DNA of 16,898 nucleotides from Clostridia bacterium (GTDB lineage: Bacteria; Bacillota; Peptococcia; Peptococcales; SKKY01). Positions 6,843 to 15,251 of the stretch are shown piece by piece. The notes under the pieces were generated by a model. The model worked only from the letters and a program-made list of their open reading frames with translations. It did no database searches and had not been told where the DNA came from. The number at the start of each line of letters is the position of its first letter. Within the stretch, counting starts at the first letter, position 1. The DNA lies in the NCBI GenBank assembly GCA_007123515.1, contig SKKY01000129.1, positions 1-16,898 of the forward strand, given 5' to 3'. A program made the position numbers and the translations under genes.

Positions 6843-7868
6843 TTACCTCCCTTTACCTTTAAGCTGACCACAAGCCGCATCAATGTCTGATCCTTTTTCC
6901 TGCCGAATGCTGGCTTCTATGTTTTTCTTTTTTAAAGAGGCCGCAAAATGAGCGGCTTTTTCTGATTTCTTAAATCCCTGTTCTGTTTCATTTATCGGTA
7001 TGATGTTTACATGAACCATCAGCCCCCCGCAAAAAGAAAGCAACTTGCGCAGATCTTCAGGGCGGTCATTAAAACCTTTAATCATGGCATATTCAAGACT
7101 TATCCTTCTGTTAGTCTTTTCTATATAGTATGCAATGGCCTCTTTTAGTTTTTCCAGTGGATACTTTTTATTGATCGGCATGATCGCGGATCTTTTTTCA
7201 TTATCAGCCGAATGAAGGGAGACAGCGAGCACGACATCAAGCTGTTCATCAGCAAGCTTCTTTATTTCCGGAACCAGTCCGCATGTTGAAATGGTGATCC
7301 TTCTGATTCCGATATTTAAAAACTTTTTTTCATTTATGATCTTTACCGCTTTTATCACATTATCGTAATTTAAGAAAGGTTCTCCCATCCCCATAAATAC
7401 AATGTTATTGATTTTTAGCTTTTCAATCCGCTGAACATGTGTAATTTGCGCTACTATTTCTGAAACGGTTAAGTTTCTCTCAAAGCCGGACTGACCTGTT
7501 GCACAAAAAGAGCAGGCCATCTGGCAGCCGACCTGTGTGGAAATACAAAGGGTGTTGCGGATCTCATCTGCTTCTTTTTGGTGTTTGATTAATACGGTTT
7601 CTATTAATTCTCCATCTTCTAAAGCAAACAGGAATTTCTTGGTTCCGTCTTTAGAAAGTTGCGAGGTTCTAAGCTTTAACGTGTAGATGTACGAATGTTC
7701 TTTTAGCTTTTGTTTTAGCTTTTTAGAGAAATTGGTCATCTCATCAAAAGAGCGCATTCTTTTTCCGTAGATCCATTGTGCTAATTGTTCTGCCCGATAA
7801 CGAGGTTCTTCAATTTCTTTAAAAAAAGCTTCTAGTTCCTCAACCGTCATGCCCAGTATGTCATTCAT
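6843..7868 (-). CDS. rlmN: Dual-specificity 23S rRNA/tRNA adenine-C2 methyltransferase RlmN
   Basis: Radical-SAM enzyme that methylates C2 of A2503 in 23S rRNA and of A37 in some tRNAs, which affects decoding and peptidyl-transferase function. The 341-residue product has the radical-SAM cluster CQMACSFC (C115, C119, C122), the SAM-binding GMGEP motif, STCGLVPEI and the C-terminal AACGQL with C333, the methyl-carrying cysteine. The other mechanistic cysteine is not assigned here with certainty. The N-terminal 95 residues (FDEMTNFSK, GTKKFLF, IETVLI) match the accessory domain of RlmN. The start codon overlaps the rsmB stop in a TGATG junction, and AGAGGA lies 8 bases upstream, so the two are translationally coupled. 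A Cfr resistance enzyme is the nearest alternative, but length, context and the N-terminus favour RlmN. Confidence 0.96.
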   Translation of the reverse strand: MNDILGMTVEELEAFFKEIEEPRYRAEQLAQWIYGKRMRSFDEMTNFSKKLKQKLKEHSYIYTLKLRTSQLSKDGTKKFLFALEDGELIETVLIKHQKEADEIRNTLCISTQVGCQMACSFCATGQSGFERNLTVSEIVAQITHVQRIEKLKINNIVFMGMGEPFLNYDNVIKAVKIINEKKFLNIGIRRITISTCGLVPEIKKLADEQLDVVLAVSLHSADNEKRSAIMPINKKYPLEKLKEAIAYYIEKTNRRISLEYAMIKGFNDRPEDLRKLLSFCGGLMVHVNIIPINETEQGFKKSEKAAHFAASLKKKNIEASIRQEKGSDIDAACGQLKGKGR

Positions 7869-9205
7869 CAGTCCGATCCTCTTTTTCTTAATTTAGCGAC
7901 AAAAAAACCGCTTTTATTATCTCTGAACGGGAGCGTCTGAAGATTTCCATTATTGTCTAAGTAAGCTTCATATTTTGAAATATCCATTCGCTCAAAATCA
8001 GGATGGGTGCTTAAAAAGTTTTCGATCATATCTGCATTTTCTGCAGCGTGTAATGTGCAGGTAGAGTAAACCAGAACGCCCTCCGGCTTTAAAATATTAG
8101 CCGCGCTTTTAAGAATGGCTTGTTGTACTTGAATCATTTCACTGAATTTACAACTTTCTGCATGGTACCGCAAATCAGAACGTCTTCCTAAAACGCCTAG
8201 TCCGGAACAGGGGGCATCAATTAGAATTCTGTCAAAGATTTGATCATATTTTTGATCTGCCTTTCCTGCATCACATACATCAGTTTCCATGATAGAAACA
8301 CCCATTCGATTCGCTTCCCGACTGACGATCGCCATTCTTTGAGAGTATAGATCCATCGCCTTTAACATACCGGTATTCTGCATTCTTTCTGCGATAAACA
8401 TCGTTTTCCCTCCAGGAGCACTACAGGCATCTAGAATCGTTTCTCCTGGTTGAGGATCAAGAATATCAACGGCAAACATGGACGTTTCATCCTGTAAAGA
8501 TAATAAACCTGAGGCATACATCTCCGTAGCAAAGAGGTTGCTTCTCTCTGTAATCTGATAGCCCTCACTGACAAAAGGAGACCGTTTATAGCTCAATCCT
8601 GCTTCCAGCAGTTTTTGTTCAAAAAGCTCTTTGCTGATTTTTAAAGCGTTACGTCTTACCCAAAGAGGCGGAACCTGATTAAAATAGGATAGCAATGCTT
8701 CCGTATTTTCAATACCGTACTCATCAATAAAGAACGCAACCAGCCACTCCGGAAAGGAGTAGGTAATACTTAAAAATTGAACAGGTTTTTCTTCTTTAGA
8801 CGGAATCTCCCACTGACCTTTTTTGCGGATCACATTTCTAAGGACCGCATTAGCAAAGCGCACACTGCCTTGGTGTGAATATTTTTTTGTCAGATTAACG
8901 CCTTCATTAACCGCAGCACTTTCAGGTATCTTGTCTAAAAACAGTAATTGATAGACTGACATTCTCAGTATATTTCTGACCCAGGGTGATAATTTTTCTA
9001 TTTTCTGCCTGGAAAATTGAGCAATGACATAATCAAGGTATATTTTGTTTTTGATCGTACCATTAACAATTTCTGTTACGAGCCCGGCATCTCTTTTATC
9101 GTCAAGCTTTTTGCCGGACATCGCATTCTCAAGAGCAATGTTGGCAAATGCCTGCTCTTCATTTACTTTATATAGAATCTGTAGCGCCATCTCTCTGGCT
9201 GTCAT
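7868..9205 (-). CDS. rsmB: 16S rRNA (cytosine-967-C5)-methyltransferase RsmB
   Basis: SAM-dependent enzyme that methylates a 16S rRNA cytosine (C967 in E. coli). The 445-residue protein begins with a NusB-like RNA-binding domain (about 1-140) and ends with a Rossmann-type methyltransferase domain: DACSAPGGKT (259-268), DAPCSGLG (330-337) with catalytic C333 and YSTCTL with C383. The two-cysteine arrangement is that of the RNA m5C family. The frame can be extended to a TTG at 9226, but that codon has no ribosome site. The ATG at 9205 gives the usual MTAREMALQIL start, with AAAGGA 12 bases upstream, a rather long spacer. The start overlaps the upstream DUF116 gene by 38 bases, so coupled translation is likely. 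Confidence 0.94.
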   Translation of the reverse strand: MTAREMALQILYKVNEEQAFANIALENAMSGKKLDDKRDAGLVTEIVNGTIKNKIYLDYVIAQFSRQKIEKLSPWVRNILRMSVYQLLFLDKIPESAAVNEGVNLTKKYSHQGSVRFANAVLRNVIRKKGQWEIPSKEEKPVQFLSITYSFPEWLVAFFIDEYGIENTEALLSYFNQVPPLWVRRNALKISKELFEQKLLEAGLSYKRSPFVSEGYQITERSNLFATEMYASGLLSLQDETSMFAVDILDPQPGETILDACSAPGGKTMFIAERMQNTGMLKAMDLYSQRMAIVSREANRMGVSIMETDVCDAGKADQKYDQIFDRILIDAPCSGLGVLGRRSDLRYHAESCKFSEMIQVQQAILKSAANILKPEGVLVYSTCTLHAAENADMIENFLSTHPDFERMDISKYEAYLDNNGNLQTLPFRDNKSGFFVAKLRKRGSD

Positions 9206-9971
9206 CGATTTCACATGTCCTTTCAAGAAAGAATTCTAAGGCTTCTTCTACTTTTTCCAAGTCTACTAACGTGTTGTAGCAGGGCCCTTCCGGGCGCTGA
9301 TTTAATACCCCGATAACGGGAATTTTCTTTACATCCTGCATACCTGATGTCAGGTCTCGTTCACAGGCAACAGCGATAATAGCTTTCGGCCTTTTTTCTT
9401 TTATAAATTTCCGGGCTAAAGTCCCGCCTGTGGCAATAATGAGTTCTACCCCTCTGTCTTCCTTAATAGAGAGCAAGTCACCGACAGGACAAAGTCCGCA
9501 TTTTTTACAATTATTGACATCGATTGTTATTTTGTGAGGACATTCTGCATGTTGCAGACAATGTGGTGTAAGGATTAAAATTTCTTCCGGCTTTAATGAA
9601 AAATCCTTCGTTTTAATGACCTGATTGCAGACATTAACATAAGAACCTTTAATTTTATCGGCTTCTATCCCAATCAATTTTCCTAAAAACAGGGTGATCG
9701 GAAACAGGAAGTCGATGACCCGCCGGATCATCTTATTGGCTGCGGTGTAGTCTTTTGACTGCAAAAGACTTAACACAAGAATGCCAATCGCCACTAAAAA
9801 AATAACAATCGCTGCAAGAAGCACAAAAGAAAAAGTGCCGAAAATGCGATACGTTAATTCCGGGTTATCTAGTTTTTGGATATAGCGAATGCCTAATAAA
9901 ATAACAGTAAAAAAAAGGACTGTCAGTAATAGTAAAGCAATATAGATACGCTTTCTGTTTAAATTATCCAT
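9168..9971 (-). CDS. DUF116 family membrane protein, cysteine-rich
   Basis: A 267-residue protein of unknown function, recognised as DUF116 from context and motifs. Two membrane helices lie near the N-terminus (about 10-30 and 46-70), followed by a soluble domain with many cysteines: C115, a PHCLQHAEC block (C138, C144), CKKCGLC (C155, C158, C161), VACERDL (C203) and GPCYNT (C231). The CxxCxxC arrangement could bind iron-sulfur or zinc, but that is inference. A glycine-rich IIATGGTLARKF segment (178-189) precedes an alpha/beta-looking region. It overlaps fmt by 8 bases and rsmB by 38, so it is produced with tRNA formylation and rRNA methylation proteins. The fmt-DUF116-rsmB order is recurrent in Clostridia as I recall, which hints at a translation-related role without proving one. 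Confidence 0.85.
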   Translation of the reverse strand: MDNLNRKRIYIALLLLTVLFFTVILLGIRYIQKLDNPELTYRIFGTFSFVLLAAIVIFLVAIGILVLSLLQSKDYTAANKMIRRVIDFLFPITLFLGKLIGIEADKIKGSYVNVCNQVIKTKDFSLKPEEILILTPHCLQHAECPHKITIDVNNCKKCGLCPVGDLLSIKEDRGVELIIATGGTLARKFIKEKRPKAIIAVACERDLTSGMQDVKKIPVIGVLNQRPEGPCYNTLVDLEKVEEALEFFLERTCEIDDSQRDGATDSI

Positions 9972-10908
9972 TTTCTTTTCCCAGTAATTCTCCTTTTTTT
10001 ACCTGGTATCCATTTTTAAAATCTTTGGCAGGCATTTGATTTTTACCGGCTGGCTGAATTATACTTAAAAGTATGCTTCCCTCTCCGGTTGCAACAATGA
10101 TTCCCTCTTCTGTAAAATCGACAACCTCACCCGGAGGCCTGTCAAAATGTCTGGTTAACATTTTTGCACTAATAATCTTTAGTCGCTGATCCCTAAAAAC
10201 CGTAAACACACCCGGCCAGGGATTCATACCACGAATGGTATTATAAATATCGGCAGCACTATTTTCCCAATTTATTTTTTCATGCTCTTTCGTTAACAAG
10301 GGTGCATAGGTTGCATCGTCATCTATTTGTTTAAGAGGTGTTATTTCCCCTTTTTCAAGTTTTGTCAGCGTATCAGATAAAAGTTCTCCGCCCATTTTTG
10401 CCAGGCGCTGATATAGATCCCCGGTCGTTATCGCATGAGAAATTTCAGTCTTTTGAATCTGAAGAATGTCCCCGGTATCCATACCGGCATCCATTTGCAT
10501 GATCGTAATTCCTGTCTCTTTTTCACCGTTAATGATCGCCCAATGAATCGGCGCCGCTCCCCTGTACTTAGGCAGCACAGAGGCATGGACATTAATGCAT
10601 CCATACTTTGGAAGAGAAAGAATCGATTCCGGCAATATCTTTCCATAGGCCGCAACGATAATGGCTTCTGCCCCTATTTCCTCAAGGATAGCCAGAGCTT
10701 CTCCATCATGAAGATTCTGCGGCTGGTATACAGGAAGATCATGATCTAATGCCAGTTCTTTTACTTGTGACATCTGTACTTTTTTGCCTCTGCCTTTTGG
10801 CTTGTCTGGCTGGGTAAATACCGCCAGGCAGGTATGCTCTGATGAGATAATGGCCTTAAGTGTTTCGGCTGCAAAATCAGGGGTTCCCATAAATACAACT
10901 TTCATCAT
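9964..10908 (-). CDS. fmt: Methionyl-tRNA formyltransferase
   Basis: Transfers a formyl group from 10-formyltetrahydrofolate to initiator Met-tRNA. The 314-residue protein shows the N-terminal FMGTPDFA (6-13), the 10-formyl-THF site INVHASVLPKYRGAAPI (105-121) with catalytic N106 and H108, and GMDTGD (142-147) with D144, which matches the E. coli N108/H110/D146 spacing. A C-terminal OB-like domain (about 208 on, WPGVFTVF) contacts tRNA. Two adjacent ATG codons occur. The first directly follows the def stop codon. The second (10905) is better spaced from the AGGTG at the end of def and matches the usual MKxVFMGTP start, so the product may be one residue shorter. The def-fmt pair links adding and removing the formyl group. 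Confidence 0.97.
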   Translation of the reverse strand: MMKVVFMGTPDFAAETLKAIISSEHTCLAVFTQPDKPKGRGKKVQMSQVKELALDHDLPVYQPQNLHDGEALAILEEIGAEAIIVAAYGKILPESILSLPKYGCINVHASVLPKYRGAAPIHWAIINGEKETGITIMQMDAGMDTGDILQIQKTEISHAITTGDLYQRLAKMGGELLSDTLTKLEKGEITPLKQIDDDATYAPLLTKEHEKINWENSAADIYNTIRGMNPWPGVFTVFRDQRLKIISAKMLTRHFDRPPGEVVDFTEEGIIVATGEGSILLSIIQPAGKNQMPAKDFKNGYQVKKGELLGKENG

Positions 10909-11376
10909 TTACACCTGCTTGTCTTTGGTCACCGGAGTGGCTTTATCGATAAAAAGAATCCCTTTAAGATGGTCGATTTCATGCTGTAAAACAATAGATA
11001 AGAAACCTTCTGCCTCTATCGTTACCGGATTGCCATCCTCATTTAGAGCCTCTACGGTAATTCTTTCGGCTCGTTTAACCAAACCATAATCTTCCGGACA
11101 GCTAAGGCAGCCTTCTTCTGAGTCTTTTTCTCCCTCTGATGTTATAATCTCCGGATTAATTAAAGCAAATGGCTCTTCTTCTCCGGTATCAATCACAATG
11201 ATCTGTTTTAGAATACCAAGCTGTGGTGCGGCAAGTCCCACTCCTGTATCAGTATTGTATAATGTGTCAAATAAATCGTCGATTATTTTTTTCGATCTAT
11301 CGTCAACAACTGTTATTTTTTTTGATTGTTTACGTAAAATCGGATCTTCGTTTGTAATTATTTTAAAAATTGCCAT
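10909..11376 (-). CDS. def: Peptide deformylase
   Basis: Metalloenzyme that removes the formyl group from nascent chains at the ribosome exit. All three family motifs are present in the 155-residue protein: GVGLAAPQ (45-52), EGCLS (88-92) with metal ligand C90, and HEIDH (132-136) with two metal histidines and the catalytic glutamate. EGCLS with a short C-terminus is compatible with the type 1 class. The ATG follows a strong AGGAGG site with about 9 bases. It lies 25 bases after priA, and its stop codon abuts the fmt start with no gap, so the two are likely co-translated. Confidence 0.97.
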   Translation of the reverse strand: MAIFKIITNEDPILRKQSKKITVVDDRSKKIIDDLFDTLYNTDTGVGLAAPQLGILKQIIVIDTGEEEPFALINPEIITSEGEKDSEEGCLSCPEDYGLVKRAERITVEALNEDGNPVTIEAEGFLSIVLQHEIDHLKGILFIDKATPVTKDKQV

Positions 11377-11401
11377 TTGTCTCAGACCTCCTGTTTATCA
11401 T

Positions 11402-13768
11402 TTATAGTATCAGGTATGGTTCGACATCGATTAATACCCGTATGTTCTGTTTTTGTCCTTCGTGCTTTATCTTATTATAATTCTCCTTAAGGTAATTGTG
11501 TAGGAAATTATCGTTAGTCTTAACAATAAAGTGAAACCTGTATCGGTTTTTAATTTTATTTATCGGCGCTTCTCCGGGGCCGAGTATCTCCTGATTTTCT
11601 AAAATCCCGGCCACCTCTTTGTAAAGATTTTCTGTATAGATAAGGGTTTCTTCCCTGTTTTCACCGGTAACAAGAAACCGGATCAGTTTGCAAAAAGGAG
11701 GATAATTCATCATCTTTCTTTGCTTGATTTCTTCATTGTAAAATGATGGGTAGTCGTGATTTTTCGCAGAGGTGATGGCAAAATGGTCCGGATTGTAGGT
11801 TTGAATGACTACCTGCCCTTCACGTTGACCCCGGCCGGCTCTTCCAGCAACCTGGGTCAGAAGCTGAAAAGTTCTTTCAGCGGCATAGAGATCCGGAATG
11901 TGAAGCGATAAATCAGCGGAGATGATTCCGACAAGCGTTACACCGGAAAAATCAAGACCTTTTACTACCATCTGGGTACCTAGCAGGATGTTTGTTTTTC
12001 CTGAGGAAAAATCACTTAAGAGCTCTTCATAGGAATAACGGTCTTTAATCTGATCCTGATCTAATCTGGTAACCCTGGCTTTTTTAAAAGTTTCTTCTAA
12101 TAGAGTTTCTATCTTTTGTGTACCCGTACCCATATCTTTAATAAAACGACTCTGGCAACTCGGGCAGCTTACCGGAAGCTGCTGGTTGTGATCGCAGTAA
12201 TGACATTTGAGAAGATCCGGTTTGCGGTGCATGACCATTGGAACTGAGCATCTGCTGCATGATATGACATACCCGCATTCCCGGCAAAGATAAAAGCGGG
12301 AAAATCCTCTGCGGTTTAAAAATAAGATAACCTGCTCATCACGATCAAGTGTTTCTGTTATTTGCTGCTGCAGCAAACGGCTAAAAACGGATCGGTTCCC
12401 ATACAAAAACTCTTCTTTAAGGTCAATGACATGAACGCGTGGAAGTTTGGCTTCAACAGGTCTGTTCTCGAGGATACCGATCGCAAATTCTCCGGATATT
12501 GCTTTGTGATAACTCTGAAGAGACGGTGTGGCTGAACCCATCACAATCCTGGCTCCCGAAATAGAGGCTCTGATTAATGCCAGGTGCACAGCATGGTATC
12601 TGGGGTCAGGCTCGTTTTGTTTATAGGATGTTTCATGTTCTTCGTCAATAATAATAAGGCCCGGATTTTTTATCGGAGCAAAAACCGCACTTCTGGCTCC
12701 AAGAACAATATGTGGCAAATCAGTTTGTAGCTTTTCCCAGGTTTCACCTTTTTCTTTGTCCGGCATCAGGCTGTGCCAATGTAATATTTCCTGATCAATC
12801 TTTTCCTGGATGCGTCTTTCCGACTGAGCGATAAGAGAAATTTCCGGCACCATGTACAGGACACTTTTGCCGCTTTTTAAACAGTCACGCATCAACTCTA
12901 TATATATTTCTGTTTTTCCGCTGCCGGTGACTCCAAAAAGTAAAGTAGGCTTACTTTCCAAACGAATCTGTTCCAGCACTTCTTGTTGTTCAGTGGTCAG
13001 CGTTATCGTTTTTTTATTCCAGTTTTTGCTCTGCAATTGCAGGTGTTCCGAAAGAGAGATCTTTTTTCTAATCAGCACTTCTTTGTTAAGTAATGTGGCC
13101 AGCACACTTGAATGATATGCATCGTGCTTTTTGATATCTTCTAGATATACTTTTTGCATCTGCTTCATGTACCGGTATAATCGATCCGGTCTGCTTTCGG
13201 ATTGAAAAGGTTTTTGAGGTTCTTTATTAAAAATCAGTAGTTCTTTGCAGCTGCTTGATGTCTCTTCAAAGACCTCTGCAATACTGACTAATTTTTGTTT
13301 TAGAAGATGCATCAGCATCGGTTGATAGGTTTTGTTATTGATGATCTGATGATAATTGATTTGTTTTTCTTCAATCATCAATAACAACTCCTGCTCTTGT
13401 GCGCTGAGTAAGAGTCGCTTGCTTTCTGTCAGATGAAGGCGGATCTCTTTTTTGCTTTTGCTTTTTACCTGGCTTGGAAAAGAAAGCTCCGTGATCCGGC
13501 CCAGTGGTGTCAGGTAGTATTCTGCAGCCTCTTTATGGAGACTGAGAAGTTCTTCAGATATTACAGGTTGTGAATCGATCAAAGAAAGAATTGGTTTTAG
13601 TTTTGCAAAATTGCTTTCGTTTTTTATGGCTCTGACTAGTCCCAGCACTTGTTTTTTGCCAATCTCTACAATGACCCGTCTGCCGGGAAGAGATCCGGGA
13701 AATTCTTCAGGCACTTCATAATCAAGAACATCATGGCCGCCTATATTGACAATAACTTCTGCCACCAT
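11402..13768 (-). CDS. priA: Primosomal protein N' (replication restart helicase PriA)
   Basis: 3'-5' superfamily 2 helicase that recognises stalled forks and recombination intermediates and reloads the replicative helicase. The 788-residue protein is close to the B. subtilis length. It has an N-terminal DNA 3'-end-binding domain (about 1-100), a Walker A motif GVTGSGKTEIY (279-289), DEEH (375-378), MGSATPS (410-416) and eight zinc cysteines (C495, C498, C504, C507, C522, C525, C535, C538) for two zinc ions. GTQMVVKGLDF and QVAGRAGRG mark the last helicase motifs. Everything needed for activity seems intact. The ATG at 13768 has a G-rich AAGGGGGG site. It lies 45 bases after the coaBC stop, downstream of a hairpin over that stop, and no promoter is visible between them. 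Expression would then rely on read-through or a promoter inside coaBC. Confidence 0.97.
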   Translation of the reverse strand: MVAEVIVNIGGHDVLDYEVPEEFPGSLPGRRVIVEIGKKQVLGLVRAIKNESNFAKLKPILSLIDSQPVISEELLSLHKEAAEYYLTPLGRITELSFPSQVKSKSKKEIRLHLTESKRLLLSAQEQELLLMIEEKQINYHQIINNKTYQPMLMHLLKQKLVSIAEVFEETSSSCKELLIFNKEPQKPFQSESRPDRLYRYMKQMQKVYLEDIKKHDAYHSSVLATLLNKEVLIRKKISLSEHLQLQSKNWNKKTITLTTEQQEVLEQIRLESKPTLLFGVTGSGKTEIYIELMRDCLKSGKSVLYMVPEISLIAQSERRIQEKIDQEILHWHSLMPDKEKGETWEKLQTDLPHIVLGARSAVFAPIKNPGLIIIDEEHETSYKQNEPDPRYHAVHLALIRASISGARIVMGSATPSLQSYHKAISGEFAIGILENRPVEAKLPRVHVIDLKEEFLYGNRSVFSRLLQQQITETLDRDEQVILFLNRRGFSRFYLCRECGYVISCSRCSVPMVMHRKPDLLKCHYCDHNQQLPVSCPSCQSRFIKDMGTGTQKIETLLEETFKKARVTRLDQDQIKDRYSYEELLSDFSSGKTNILLGTQMVVKGLDFSGVTLVGIISADLSLHIPDLYAAERTFQLLTQVAGRAGRGQREGQVVIQTYNPDHFAITSAKNHDYPSFYNEEIKQRKMMNYPPFCKLIRFLVTGENREETLIYTENLYKEVAGILENQEILGPGEAPINKIKNRYRFHFIVKTNDNFLHNYLKENYNKIKHEGQKQNIRVLIDVEPYLIL

Positions 13769-13801
13769 AGTCTCTTTCCCCCCTTACGTCAAAAAGTCTA
13801 A

Positions 13802-13827
13802 AAAGACCCCTTTTTACAGGGGTCTTT
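13802..13827 (-). terminator. Intrinsic-terminator-like hairpin over the coaBC stop codon
   Basis: AAAGACCCC and GGGGTCTTT form a perfect 9-bp stem around an 8-base loop that holds the coaBC stop codon (13814-13816). On the minus strand the 3' arm runs into TT, then AGAC, then five T (13795-13791). The U tract is interrupted, so termination may be partial. It lies between coaBC and priA inside an otherwise continuous minus-strand gene run. It could reduce flow into the priA-to-hslO part or protect the upstream mRNA end. Confidence 0.7.
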
Positions 13828-15019
13828 GGTTACTAAGCAAAACGACTTCATCCAGGATTTTTCCGGCTACTTCTTTTTTCGAGAGCATGGGAAGCTTCAC
13901 TTCCCTCTCATCGGCAAAGTAAAAGGTCACCTTGTTAGTGTCGCCCTGAAAACCGGATCCTTCTTCTAAAATATCGTTGGCTACAATAAAATCAAGATTT
14001 TTATTCCGAACTTTGTTACAGGCGTTTTCTTTTAGGTCATGTGTTTCTGCAGCAAATCCTACAAGCACTTTCTGCCCCTTATGTTCTCCGAGGTAAGCAA
14101 GAATGTCAGGATTTCTTTCAAGAAGAATTTGCACATCACCTTCTTTTTTCTTTATCTTTTTATCAGCCGCTTTTTTAGGGCGGTAATCAGCGACTGCTGC
14201 TGACTTAATTACAATATCGGCAGAAGAGAACTCTTTTTTTACTTTTTCAAACATATCCAGTGCTGATCCGGAATCTATCCGGGTTACACCATAAGGAACT
14301 GGTAATGAAGTCCGCCCGGAAACAAGGACCACTTCAGCTCCTCTTCTTGCCGCTTGTTCGGCGACCTGATACCCCATTTTTCCGGAAGAATGATTGGTAA
14401 TATACCTGACCGGATCAATACTTTCCATTGTCGGACCGGCTGTGACCAACACTTTTTTTCCGACCAGATCTTGTTCTGTACAAAGCATCTCGCATAGTTG
14501 TTCGACGATTTTTTCCGGATCTTCAAGTTTTCCTTTTCCGGCATACCCACAAGCCAACATTCCCACGGCCGGCTCTATAAAACGGTATCCATGATGAGTC
14601 AGTTTATCAATATTTTCTGTATAAAACGGATTTTCCAGCATGTTAACATTCATCGCCGGAGCAAATATGACCGGTGCCTTAGTAGCCATAATGGTGGTGC
14701 TTAAAAAATCATCAGCGATGCCGTTAGCTACTTTTCCTATAATATTAGCCGTTGCAGGCGCCACAAGGTAGGCATCGATAGCATCGGCAAGGCCGATATG
14801 CTCAACATTCCATATCTTTGGTTCCTGAAACATTTCAATGGTGACCGGGTTTGATGTAATGGTCCGTAAGGTAAGCGGTGTAATAAATTCTGTGGCCGAC
14901 TTCGTCATGACACAGTGAACATCGGCACCAAGTTTTTTCAGACGACTGGCGACCTCCGCTGCTTTATACGCTGCTATACCTCCGGTAACTCCAAGTGCAA
15001 TTATTTTTCCCTGTAACAT
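13814..15019 (-). CDS. coaBC: Bifunctional CoaBC: phosphopantothenoylcysteine synthetase/decarboxylase
   Basis: Catalyses two steps of coenzyme A synthesis: CTP-dependent coupling of 4'-phosphopantothenate to cysteine (CoaB) and FMN-dependent decarboxylation to 4'-phosphopantetheine (CoaC). In the 401-residue protein the N-terminal flavoprotein domain (about 1-180) shows GVTGGIAAYKA (10-20), catalytic H74 in EHIGLAD, PAMNVNM (121-127) and C157 in LACGYAGKGK. The CoaB domain shows TAGPT (193-197), N210 in NHSSGKMG, KSAAVADYRPK (272-282) and a lysine cluster around 288-292. H74, N210 and the K289 region match the E. coli numbering closely. The frame extends to a TTG at 15043 without a ribosome site. 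The ATG at 15019 gives the family start but is 13 bases from AAGGAG, a long spacer. It lies 37 bases after rpoZ. Confidence 0.95.
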   Translation of the reverse strand: MLQGKIIALGVTGGIAAYKAAEVASRLKKLGADVHCVMTKSATEFITPLTLRTITSNPVTIEMFQEPKIWNVEHIGLADAIDAYLVAPATANIIGKVANGIADDFLSTTIMATKAPVIFAPAMNVNMLENPFYTENIDKLTHHGYRFIEPAVGMLACGYAGKGKLEDPEKIVEQLCEMLCTEQDLVGKKVLVTAGPTMESIDPVRYITNHSSGKMGYQVAEQAARRGAEVVLVSGRTSLPVPYGVTRIDSGSALDMFEKVKKEFSSADIVIKSAAVADYRPKKAADKKIKKKEGDVQILLERNPDILAYLGEHKGQKVLVGFAAETHDLKENACNKVRNKNLDFIVANDILEEGSGFQGDTNKVTFYFADEREVKLPMLSKKEVAGKILDEVVLLSNQRPL

Positions 15020-15056
15020 AATCCTATTCAAACTCCTTAACAAAAATAATGAACGG

Positions 15057-15251
15057 TTACCTGGATATGATTATTTTGTCTTCAATAATCTCATTTAATG
15101 CGATGGTTACGGCTTTATGTGAAAATTTTTCTGCATCGATCATTGGCTCATCACCATCAACAATCTGTCTTGCTCTTCTTGCTGCTGCGATTACCAGACT
15201 GTACTTACTGTCGGCTTTCTTTAATAAATCATCTGCAAATGGTCTGTTCAT
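15057..15251 (-). CDS. rpoZ: DNA-directed RNA polymerase omega subunit
   Basis: Small subunit that helps assembly and stability of RNA polymerase by clamping beta'. The 64-residue protein has the conserved core DSKYSLVIAAARRARQI (14-30) and a downstream helix KAVTIALNEI (46-55), normal for the Firmicutes form. The start overlaps the gmk stop codon in an ATGA junction, and AAAGGGG lies 7 bases upstream within gmk, so the two are translationally coupled. The gmk-rpoZ pair is conserved in many bacteria and places synthesis of guanine nucleotides next to transcription. Confidence 0.95.
   Translation of the reverse strand: MNRPFADDLLKKADSKYSLVIAAARRARQIVDGDEPMIDAEKFSHKAVTIALNEIIEDKIIISR

Noticed and set aside
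6843..7868. Cfr-type antibiotic resistance methyltransferase
   Set aside because: The N-terminal domain, length and housekeeping position next to rsmB and prpC point to RlmN.
9206..9226. Seven-codon N-terminal extension of rsmB from a TTG
   Set aside because: No ribosome site precedes the TTG, and the AAAGGA site lies inside the extension. Homologues start at the MTARE position.
15020..15043. Eight-codon N-terminal extension of coaBC from a TTG
   Set aside because: The AAGGAG site falls within the extension, so the ATG at 15019 fits better and matches the family start.
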